A stretch of DNA of 34,610 bases from RQOF01 sp964461135 (GTDB lineage: Bacteria; Calditrichota; Calditrichia; RBG-13-44-9), in the NCBI GenBank assembly GCA_964461135.1, contig CAYWTB010000045.1, forward strand, positions 1 to 34,610, given 5' to 3'. Position 1 is the first letter of the stretch. Each line of letters starts with the position of its first letter. The notes beneath the pieces are model-generated. The model worked only from the letters and a program-made list of their open reading frames with translations. It was not told the DNA's origin and made no database searches. Made by a program: the position numbers and the translations under genes. Of this stretch, positions 23,375 through 30,936 are shown one piece after another.

Positions 23375-24820
23375 ATGATGAAAATTTTTACACGGTCAGC
23401 TCTTATATTATTCTGTTTTATTTTGGGCATCCAGCTTTCCTGCCAGAAACAGGCCACGGCAACTTATCCGGCATTAATTACAGCCGGGGAATTTTCTGCT
23501 GCCAGAAATGAAATCGGAAATATTTTGACTTCTGATCCTTCCCTGGATTCTAAAACTCATCAGAAGCTTCTCTTTGAAATGGAACGTATGGATCGGATCG
23601 AAAAAGATTTCGGTACCTCCCGGGAAGAAGTAATCGAATATATCAGGACATATATTCCGGATGTCAGCAGCGAGGATATGAATCGATGGGAAGCGAATAA
23701 AGCGCTGGAATTCATGCTGATCGATGGTCAGAAATGGTATTTCAATCGTGCGGCACGAAATTTATTCCGGATAGATATGGAATGTAAAAGTGTGTGGGCC
23801 AAGTCGCATCCCCTGGAGGGTAATTCTAAAAAATTCGATCTCGACAGTCACATCCGGCAGGTCATGGAAACGTGTATTAAAGAGGGACATAAATATGTAA
23901 AGCCTGTCAGAATAAAAGTGCATTACACTATTTCAGTTGATGCAAATGTAGTACCCGAAAACGAAGCTATTCGCTGCTGGATTCCCTATCCACGGGAGAT
24001 CCCTGATCGTCAGGGTGATATAAATTATATTAGCTCTCAACCGCAGGATCATTTTATAGCCGATAACAAAAATTTGCAGCGAACAGTCTACCTTGAAAAA
24101 AAAGCAGTGAAAGATCAGCAAACGGTATTTTTTGTGACATATGAATACACCGGTTATGGCAGTTATATAAATATCGATGAGGAAAAGGTTCTGCCTGTGG
24201 ATCCGGACGGGGCCCTGAAGCCATACTTGCAGGAGGAATATCCTCATATTGTCTTCACCGAAGATTTAAAATCTCTTTCCAGGAAAATCGTAGGTGATGA
24301 AAAAAATCCTTACCGAGTTTCCCGTCGGTTATATGCCTGGATTGATGAAAATATTCCCTGGGCATCCGCCCGTGAATATTCCACCATCCGCAATATCCCG
24401 AAATACTGTTATGAAAATGGTCATGGAGACTGTGGGATAAAATCTCTCATGTTCATTACACTGTTGAGATTGAATGGCATACCGGCTCGCTGGCAGTCAG
24501 GATGGGAATTTCAACCACCGGATCATAACATGCACGACTGGGGGATGGTGTATTTTGAACCATACGGTTGGGTTCCCATTGATGTGGACTACGGGCTCAG
24601 AAAGAGCGATGATTCCGGGTTTAAATATTTTTATCTCAGCGGGATGGACAGTTACCGGCTAATATTTAATGATGACATATCCCGGGAATTCGATCCGCCT
24701 AAAAAACATTTTCGTTCCGCGATGGTTGATTCTCAGCGGGGAGAAGTGGAATGGTCCGGCGGAAATCTGTACTTCGATCAATGGGACTGGGACATGAAAT
24801 TTGAGATTATTTCATCCTGA
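23375..24820 (+). CDS. Transglutaminase-fold lipoprotein
   Basis: 481-residue predicted lipoprotein (leader IFTRSALILFCFILGIQLSC). The N-terminal third is helical and unrecognised. A beta-rich region (about 178-265) with VHYTISVDANVVPENEAIRC resembles the domain that precedes many bacterial transglutaminase-like proteins. The transglutaminase core has the catalytic triad Cys353 (GHGDCGIKSLMF), His387 (HNMHDWGMVYF) and Asp403 (GWVPIDVDYG). In bacteria this fold mostly acts as a cysteine protease or amidase on proteins or peptidoglycan peptides rather than as a crosslinker. ATG codons at 23375 and 23378 are both possible. No partner gene is evident. Confidence 0.85.
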   Translation: MMKIFTRSALILFCFILGIQLSCQKQATATYPALITAGEFSAARNEIGNILTSDPSLDSKTHQKLLFEMERMDRIEKDFGTSREEVIEYIRTYIPDVSSEDMNRWEANKALEFMLIDGQKWYFNRAARNLFRIDMECKSVWAKSHPLEGNSKKFDLDSHIRQVMETCIKEGHKYVKPVRIKVHYTISVDANVVPENEAIRCWIPYPREIPDRQGDINYISSQPQDHFIADNKNLQRTVYLEKKAVKDQQTVFFVTYEYTGYGSYINIDEEKVLPVDPDGALKPYLQEEYPHIVFTEDLKSLSRKIVGDEKNPYRVSRRLYAWIDENIPWASAREYSTIRNIPKYCYENGHGDCGIKSLMFITLLRLNGIPARWQSGWEFQPPDHNMHDWGMVYFEPYGWVPIDVDYGLRKSDDSGFKYFYLSGMDSYRLIFNDDISREFDPPKKHFRSAMVDSQRGEVEWSGGNLYFDQWDWDMKFEIISS

Positions 24821-24844
24821 TTTAAAGCCGGGAAAAAAATATCA

Positions 24845-25035
24845 AGTCGGCAGTTGGCAGTCTGCAGTGGGCAAAAAGAAAAGTTTAACACAGATTTTTT
24901 TCTTTAGCCTTTCGCCTTTATCCAGTGACCAGTATCTAGCATTCCCGACTCCCTGACTCTCTCCGCTCGTCTTGTCGGGACTAAACCTTCCCTGGTTTAG
25001 CCAGCAACCAGCATCTAGTATCCGGCATCCAGCAT
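24845..25035. repeat. Degenerate 7-bp tandem repeat tract (three blocks)
   Basis: Block A, 24845-24872: AGTCGGC AGTTGGC then AGTCTGC AGTGGGC (AGTNNGC x4). Block B, 24902-24950: seven units from CTTTAGC through CAGTGAC, CAGTATC, TAGCATT to CCCGACT. Block C, 25001-25035: CCAGCAA, CCAGCAT, CTAGTAT, CCGGCAT, CCAGCAT. A small hairpin CTAAACC/GGTTTAG (24981-25000) lies just before block C. Block C encodes the last six codons and the stop of the minus-strand gene that ends at 25015. Confidence 0.7.
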
Positions 25036-28000
25036 AAAATCTACATATTCCATGATTCCCTTGAAAATTTTTTCGGCCATTTGCTGACGGAAATCCGGCG
25101 AGAATAATTTTTCCTCATCTTCAGCATTGCTCATAAAGGCTTGTTCAATCAGAATTGTAGGCCGGGAAGATACACGGATCACTATATAATTAAAGGAACC
25201 AACCATACCAAAATCGTAAAGTCCAAGATCCAGAAGATTCTTAGACACGATCCTGGAGAAATCAGCCCAGAACGGATTATTGTAATAGGTACTTGCCCCA
25301 CTGACTCCAAGGTAACCGTTCCGTATGTTGCCGTAATTCGCGTGAATACTTACCAGAACGTCCGCATCTGACTTCTCCACCGTATCCCGCTTGGTAGTGA
25401 GAAACATATTCTCATCGGCATTTCTGATCTGCAAAACATTCAGTCCATTTGCCCGGCAGATGTCCGCCAGCCTCCTGGCCACATCCAGATTCACTTCCTT
25501 TTCTTCTAATCCGGAAAGCCCAACGGCGCCTATATTGCTGCCGCCATGCCCGGCTTCAATCGCCACTTTCAGGCCGGGGAAATTATTATCCTCATCTTTT
25601 TGTAACTGTGGGGGATATTTTATGCGAAAAACGAGCGTCCGCTGGTCAGGTTTACACTCATATCCCCAAATCTTGGGCGATTTCAGATTAACAATAATCT
25701 GGTATGTTTCCGGTGTAACCTGTTGCCAGGTAACATTTTTAATCACTTTCAGATTTTGGTGATGAATAATCCAGGTACTGCTGGTTTTTACTCCGTACAA
25801 TGAAATCTTTATAAGGTTTTGATCGGGTTCGGGATAAATGGCATAAGGTACCGGTTCAGAATAAGGGATAGTAATAACGTCGGCATTTTCTGATGGTGTT
25901 ATACTGAGGTTCTGCAGATAATAGGCAGGTTTTACCGTTTCGGCAGGCAATATTTCCACCGCGTCTTCCTCAATAAAACCACTCTCTACTGAGTTCAGAT
26001 AAATGCGATAATTGTTACCTATTTTTCCATTGACCTTCAGAATCACGCCTGCCGGGTATTCGGCGATGATCGGTCCCCCCAGCCGTATTGGTCCCAGGTT
26101 GTACCTGAAGATGGCATCATCTCCCCTGGTGGCAACCAGCGGAAAATCCTCAGGATACTGAATATAAATTCGCGGTTTTAGATCCATTTTTAGTTTTTCT
26201 TTTCCGGAAGATTCCAGAACAATCATCAGTTTATATTCTTTGTTTTTTTTGAGGCGGTTTAGACTCAGTGTGGTTTCGTACCGGCTGAAATCCTGGTAGT
26301 CTGTACGCTGCATTGGCAGCTTGATTTTTCCTGGTTCTGCCAAAATGAATGCCTTTTGACCTCTGGAGCCGATGAAACCAACTGGAATATAATCCTCGGG
26401 CAGCAGGACGAGATCATGACGGGGCGTGACGCTGCTGGAATCGATCCAAAGCGGCATAGGACTGCGGGCAATGCCTTTCTTATAGACCACTTGCCGTTCG
26501 TAAGAAATGGATCCCGAATCCGGCGAAATAATCCGGGCCTTAATCCGGTTAATCCCTTCGTTCAGGGATATTTCATCAAAGAAGATACCGGTTTTGTAGA
26601 TTTTTACAGAATCACCATTGATGTAAGTCTGCGCCGGAAAAGAGGTTTTACACAGCGGGTATATCAGCGAATCGGAGGTAGTATCACTGGGGAGTCTCCT
26701 GAATTCCAACCAGGGCATTTCACGCCTGACGCCTCCATCTGTCTGTAATACATAACGGTAAGGAGTAAACCAGTTTCGGGGCCGAACTTTAATTTGTCCC
26801 ACCTGGAAATTGGACGGTTTTTCCGGAAGAACCAGGCCGATCCAGCCCTCGGCATCAGCCACCTTTGTCCGGGCATAAGGTGATACAGTGATGCTTCCTG
26901 CAGTAAGAGAATCATCCGGCAAGCGCAAGGCGACAACCTGCTCTGCAGAAGTGCGTTTTAATCCGGCAGGAAGATCTGCCTTATGAGAGAAAACAATTTT
27001 TTTTAATATCCGACCTTCATCTTTTTCCAGGTCTGAATAAGCAAACATGACATGCCCCAGGCCGGCATTCTGACGGATAAAATTAACCTGGCTGACGATC
27101 TCGCCATTGTCAATCCATCGTGAGCGTAGCCTGATTCCCGGGAAAATATACGAATAAAGCGTTGTACGGCTTTTGAAGTCCATCCACAACTGATGAAAAT
27201 TGGGAGGAGGATCATTGATATCCCAGTATGTCATGGGTACAATAAAATCCATGATGCCTTTATTCAGCCAGTCAATGGCATCCTGATAGTAATTGGTATA
27301 CCCTGACCCGAACTGCTGGTATCCTTCCCAATCATCGGTACGATAAAGACCCCAGGTAGCGGCTGAAATAACCAGATACGGTTTTATCAGCAGGGCTTCC
27401 GAAACCACATCCTCCACCAGGTCGGTGAGGGTCTGCCGTGCCCAGTCTGCCCGGGTGAGAGGAGAATTCAGGCTGTCCACTTTAAACCTCTGCTGTGAAT
27501 ACGGATCATAGATATAATTGAGACCGGGATAACGTATCCGGTCAAAATGAATACCATCGACGTCGTAATTTTCAACAAATTGCCTTATAACCTTTTTTAG
27601 ATAACTTTTCACCGCAGGAAGTGCAGGATTCAGATAGTAATATTCATTCAATTTCATAGGCTTACCGCTTTCATCAAAGCATACCCAGCTTTGTGCAGGG
27701 AGAACGTCGGGTCCGTGAGTATAAAAGAGATGAGAGCTGTCCGGCGGAGGGGTGTCTTCATTCCACAAAGGCATCAGGTTAATGTAAGCATAAAAGGTCA
27801 GCCCGTGTGCATGAGCTTCCCGGACTGCCAGTTTAACGGGATCAAATCCCGGATCTTTGTCTCCAACCAGTTTTGACCAGGGTTCAATAGGGGAAGGATA
27901 GAGTGTTTCTGCCTGTCCTCTTACCTGAAAAAAAACAGCATTAAAATTATTCCGGGCCACATTTTCCATAATGTGAATAATCCGGGACTTCATGCTGTCC

Positions 28001-28164
28001 GGATTGGTATGTACCCAGTTAAAACGGGTTATCCATATACCACGTAGTTCATGTGGAATTTCGGCAATGGGTTTATCCGGCAGTTGTCTCATGCGGACCA
28101 TCGGTTTGTGTCCACAGTCTGCAATTATTAAAATAAGCACTAATAATAAGGCAGCTCTTTGCAT
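25015..28164 (-). CDS. GHL10 glycosyl hydrolase fused to N-acetylmuramoyl-L-alanine amidase (lipoprotein)
   Basis: 1049-residue envelope enzyme. Leader LLLVLILIIADC with probable lipid-anchor Cys. Residues about 37-390 form a GHL10 (COG1649/DUF187) TIM barrel: LRGIWITRFNWVH, FFQVRGQAETLYPSPIEPWS, the hallmark DVDGIHFDRIRYPG, ISAATWGLYR, DFIVPMTYWD. Ig-like strands, an SH3-like segment (RGDDAIFRYNLGPIRLGG) and an AMIN-like wall-binding domain (about 755-860) follow. The C-terminus is an Amidase_3 domain with zinc ligands in IEAGHGG, GLEEKEVNLDVA and SIHANYG, and catalytic Glu in LIEQAFMSNAEDE. E. coli DigH is a GHL10 lipoprotein that cuts glycans after amidases strip them, so this fusion unites both steps. 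The TTG at 28179 is rejected: TGGAGAG precedes the ATG at 28164. Confidence 0.9.
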   Translation of the reverse strand: MQRAALLLVLILIIADCGHKPMVRMRQLPDKPIAEIPHELRGIWITRFNWVHTNPDSMKSRIIHIMENVARNNFNAVFFQVRGQAETLYPSPIEPWSKLVGDKDPGFDPVKLAVREAHAHGLTFYAYINLMPLWNEDTPPPDSSHLFYTHGPDVLPAQSWVCFDESGKPMKLNEYYYLNPALPAVKSYLKKVIRQFVENYDVDGIHFDRIRYPGLNYIYDPYSQQRFKVDSLNSPLTRADWARQTLTDLVEDVVSEALLIKPYLVISAATWGLYRTDDWEGYQQFGSGYTNYYQDAIDWLNKGIMDFIVPMTYWDINDPPPNFHQLWMDFKSRTTLYSYIFPGIRLRSRWIDNGEIVSQVNFIRQNAGLGHVMFAYSDLEKDEGRILKKIVFSHKADLPAGLKRTSAEQVVALRLPDDSLTAGSITVSPYARTKVADAEGWIGLVLPEKPSNFQVGQIKVRPRNWFTPYRYVLQTDGGVRREMPWLEFRRLPSDTTSDSLIYPLCKTSFPAQTYINGDSVKIYKTGIFFDEISLNEGINRIKARIISPDSGSISYERQVVYKKGIARSPMPLWIDSSSVTPRHDLVLLPEDYIPVGFIGSRGQKAFILAEPGKIKLPMQRTDYQDFSRYETTLSLNRLKKNKEYKLMIVLESSGKEKLKMDLKPRIYIQYPEDFPLVATRGDDAIFRYNLGPIRLGGPIIAEYPAGVILKVNGKIGNNYRIYLNSVESGFIEEDAVEILPAETVKPAYYLQNLSITPSENADVITIPYSEPVPYAIYPEPDQNLIKISLYGVKTSSTWIIHHQNLKVIKNVTWQQVTPETYQIIVNLKSPKIWGYECKPDQRTLVFRIKYPPQLQKDEDNNFPGLKVAIEAGHGGSNIGAVGLSGLEEKEVNLDVARRLADICRANGLNVLQIRNADENMFLTTKRDTVEKSDADVLVSIHANYGNIRNGYLGVSGASTYYNNPFWADFSRIVSKNLLDLGLYDFGMVGSFNYIVIRVSSRPTILIEQAFMSNAEDEEKLFSPDFRQQMAEKIFKGIMEYVDFMLDAGY

Positions 28165-28463
28165 TAAATCTCTCCACAAAGATTGTTCATTGATGTCATG
28201 TGTAATTATTCCAGGAAATAGTGACCGTTCTGGGACACGGTATCGTCGCTGTCACGAACATCTATTCAAATATGAAACTAATTTAAGAAAAAAATCCATG
28301 CTGAACTGTTAAAAAATAAGAAAGTTTTGCCTGTAAAAATAGGGGAGTTCAAGACTAAAATTGAAATTTAAAAAGTAAACCGTACATTTAAATATCATAT
28401 TTACTGAAAAGATTCTGAAGGGAATAAGGATCGCCGAGGTATTCCGCTTTGCAGAAAGGTATT

Positions 28464-28498
28464 ATATTTAAGTAATTATAATTTAACAACTTAAATAT
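28464..28498. repeat. 10-bp perfect inverted repeat
   Basis: ATATTTAAGT (28464-28473) and ACTTAAATAT (28489-28498) around a 15-base AT-rich interval. Could be an operator or cruciform-forming site. It lies 300 bases upstream of the GHL10-amidase start and 93 bases before the orphan ORF. Confidence 0.4.
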
Positions 28499-28590
28499 TC
28501 TGGTTATGCCGTTTTATCCATGTTTTCAGTGATTAAAGGGTGTCTGTAAAGCTGAAGTCAAGATTTTTTTAGTCAACGCGATGTGAACAC

Positions 28591-28832
28591 ATGAATCCAA
28601 TAGTGCTTTTTGTCGGCAACTCTGATGGAATTACTCTGGACAATAACCGTGCACTATTAAAAGAGGGGCTGATGGTTGCCGGCATTTCACGAAGTGAATC
28701 GTCTTTAAAGGATCCGTCATACTGGCAGATGACGGTAGAAATTCAACATCAAGATTTCCGGTTGAAATAAATGTGGATCGTGTTGTCCGGCTTAACATCC
28801 TTAGCAGCCACATTTATAATGATGTCCACTGA
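28591..28832 (+). pseudogene. Orphan ORF with frameshifted continuation (possible gene remnant)
   Basis: ATG at 28591 opens 59 codons starting MNPIVLFVGNSDGITLDNNR and stopping at 28770. A second frame, one base back, is open across the end and reads SRFPVEINVDRVVRLNILSS then HIYNDVH to a stop at 28832. Joined by a -1 shift they would make a protein of about 80 residues with sensible composition. The first part faintly recalls a receiver-domain start, but the usual acidic pocket is missing. Two hairpins lie inside: TTCAC/GTGAA (28686-28698) and CCGTCAT/ATGACGG (28714-28735). I do not recognise a family. Confidence 0.3.
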
Positions 28833-29187
28833 ACTTCTGATATCATTGTGTGTTTAGACAAAGGTTTTGTGATTGGCAGGGCAGTGGTTCTTATAAAAAA
28901 AAACATCTGCCGAATCTCCTTTGCGAAATTTCCCGGGATTTGATGGTTTGGAGCTGAAATATATTTTTTAACTTTATTGCCAGATATTTCTCGATTATTC
29001 TGATGTTTTTCTAAGCCATAGATCTGGCAAGTAGTAAAGGGATAGCTGGATTGTTAACAGGGTAAGGGTAATCGCATTAGCTAGTTTACATAATATATAT
29101 TATATTAATTATGCCCATGTCCGTTAGCAAGCTGATTTTATACTTTAAATCGCTATTACGGTTTTTGTCCTCCAATGATGTAACCCC

Positions 29188-29208
29188 AAAAAATCGCACT
29201 GCAGTACG
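29188..29208 (-). terminator. Probable terminator of the ornithine aminotransferase gene
   Basis: On the minus strand CGTAC, loop TGCA, GTGCG (one G-U pair), then A and six T, starting 38 bases after the rocD stop. The stem is short but the T-tract is good. Confidence 0.45.
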
Positions 29209-29246
29209 GCTTTTTATAATCTATCTCTTATGTAAATATTAACTAT

Positions 29247-30470
29247 TTAGAATTCTTTCAGAGTCCTGTCGATTCGCTCAATTGCCCAGTGAATTTCATC
29301 CTCGGTAATCACCAGCGGCGGTGCAAAACGAATAATATCCTGATGTGTGGGCTTGGCAAGTAAGCCATTTTCCTTCAAACCCAAACAGACATCCCAGGCC
29401 GTTTTGCCCGTGTCCGTGGGTTGAATAACAATAGCATTTAACAACCCTTTCCCCCGAACGCCCGTGACCACCGGAGTGCGGTTGGCAATCTTCTGCATGC
29501 CAGCCCGGAATACCCTTCCCAGACGTTCCGCATTCTCCGCCAGTCTCTGATCCCGGATCACCTGCAACGCGGCTATGGCTACCCGGCCAGCCAAAGGATT
29601 CCCACCGAATGTGGACCCGTGTTGACCCGGTTTTATGGTTAACATAATCTCATCACGTGCTAAAACCGCCGAAACCGGCATGACCCCGCCTGACAAGGCT
29701 TTGCCCAGAATCAGTATGTCCGGTTTCACTCCCTCATGGTCACATGCCAGCATCTTTCCGGTGCGCCCCAAGCCGGTCTGCACTTCATCAGCGATCAATA
29801 ATACGTTCCGTGAGCGGCATAATTCATAGGCTTTCTTTAGATATCCGTCATCTGGTACCACCACACCGGCTTCCCCCTGTATCGGTTCTACCATGAAAGC
29901 AGCCACATTGGGGTCTTCCAACGCTTTTTCCAATGCGTCCAGATTGTTATAAGGAACTAAAACATATCCCGGCATATAGGGACCAAATCCGTCCTTGCAC
30001 TCCGAATCGGTTGATGATGAAATGGCGGCCAGGGTTCTTCCCCAGAAATTACCCTCGGCAAAAATGATTTTGGCCTCATACTGGGGTATGCCTTTTACCG
30101 TGTAAGCCCATTTGCGGGCCAGCTTAATAGCTGTTTCCCCACCTTCCACACCGGTATTCATGGGTAATACTTTATCATACCCAAAGTAATCGGTAATAAA
30201 TTTTTCATATTCTCCCAATACACTGTTGTAAAACGCACGGGAGGTTAATGTGAGCCGTTTTGCTTGCTCTGTGAGCGCTTGCAGGATTCTGGGATGACAA
30301 TGGCCCTGGTTCACTGCAGAATATGCGGACAGGAAATCCATGTATTTCCGCCCCTCCACATCCCACACCCATACACCTTCTCCCCGGTCAATTACCACAT
30401 CAATGGGATGATAATTATGAGCACCATAACGATCTTCCAGCTGAATATAATCCCTAGATTCCATTAGCAT
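29247..30470 (-). CDS. rocD: Ornithine--oxo-acid aminotransferase
   Basis: 407-residue class III PLP aminotransferase that converts ornithine and 2-oxoglutarate to glutamate 5-semialdehyde and glutamate. The N-terminal signature YGAHNYHPIDVVIDRGEG and FLSAYSAVNQGHCHPRI are specific for ornithine aminotransferases. The cofactor block is LPMNTGVEGGETAIKLARKW, with LLIADEVQTGLGRTGKML, and the Schiff-base Lys257 is in LILGKALSGGVMPVSAVLA. Length is normal. It stands alone, without arginine or proline pathway genes nearby, so it could serve either arginine breakdown or proline supply. MESRDYI two codons later is an alternative start. Confidence 0.95.
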   Translation of the reverse strand: MLMESRDYIQLEDRYGAHNYHPIDVVIDRGEGVWVWDVEGRKYMDFLSAYSAVNQGHCHPRILQALTEQAKRLTLTSRAFYNSVLGEYEKFITDYFGYDKVLPMNTGVEGGETAIKLARKWAYTVKGIPQYEAKIIFAEGNFWGRTLAAISSSTDSECKDGFGPYMPGYVLVPYNNLDALEKALEDPNVAAFMVEPIQGEAGVVVPDDGYLKKAYELCRSRNVLLIADEVQTGLGRTGKMLACDHEGVKPDILILGKALSGGVMPVSAVLARDEIMLTIKPGQHGSTFGGNPLAGRVAIAALQVIRDQRLAENAERLGRVFRAGMQKIANRTPVVTGVRGKGLLNAIVIQPTDTGKTAWDVCLGLKENGLLAKPTHQDIIRFAPPLVITEDEIHWAIERIDRTLKEF

Positions 30471-30936
30471 CTACCATCCATCTTTATCCCCGAAAAGTTA
30501 AGGAAACAATATACCCCAAACAATGTGAATTAAATTTCATAAATATTTGTTTTTCTGCTGGATATAAAGACCTCCACAAATTTCAAGAATTCCACTAATC
30601 CACTAAAGGATTAAACTATAAATTTTATTTTAACACAAATTGTTAAATTCCTTTAAACTATGACACATCCATTGAACCTAAATATTTGAATTCAATTCGA
30701 GTAATTGGTGTTATTAGTGGATAAGAATAAAAAAATCTTCCGGAATTTCTCGTATTCCACTAATTCAATAAAGCATCCACCCTGTACTGAAACGACCAGC
30801 ATATCTGTTTTCTATTATTAGTAGTACAAATGTATACCTGTTTTAATTCTTTCTAAATTGAATATTGATTCAGGTCATAAATAGTGTTATTATCTGCCCT
30901 TATTATAATGACTGATTATTCAAGAATGGAGAATAT
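30471..30936. other. Divergent promoter region of rocD and glgP
   Basis: 466 bases of AT-rich DNA between two divergent genes, so both promoters must lie here. It carries four copies of the octamer TCCACTAA (see separate entry). Near the glgP start there is a good ribosome site, TGGAGAA. No clear -35/-10 pair stands out. Confidence 0.45.
30589..30776. repeat. TCCACTAA octamer cluster and 23-bp direct repeat
   Basis: TCCACTAA occurs in tandem at 30591-30598 and 30599-30606, inverted at 30714-30721, and again at 30756-30763. The two forward sites lie in 23-base direct repeats (30589-30611 and 30754-30776) that match at 20 of 23 positions. Candidate regulator-binding sites between rocD and glgP. 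Confidence 0.45.

Larger units (their letters stand above)
28165..29246. other. Long intergenic region with decayed coding sequence
   Basis: About 1.1 kb between two minus-strand genes. The left end should hold the promoter of the GHL10-amidase gene. It contains a 10-bp inverted repeat (28464-28498), an orphan ORF and its shifted continuation (28591-28832), and near 29188-29208 the probable rocD terminator. The rest is AT-rich and I recognise nothing in it. Confidence 0.4.

Noticed and set aside
24845..25035. CRISPR array
   Set aside because: Units are 7 bp, contiguous and degenerate, without spacers, and no cas gene is near.
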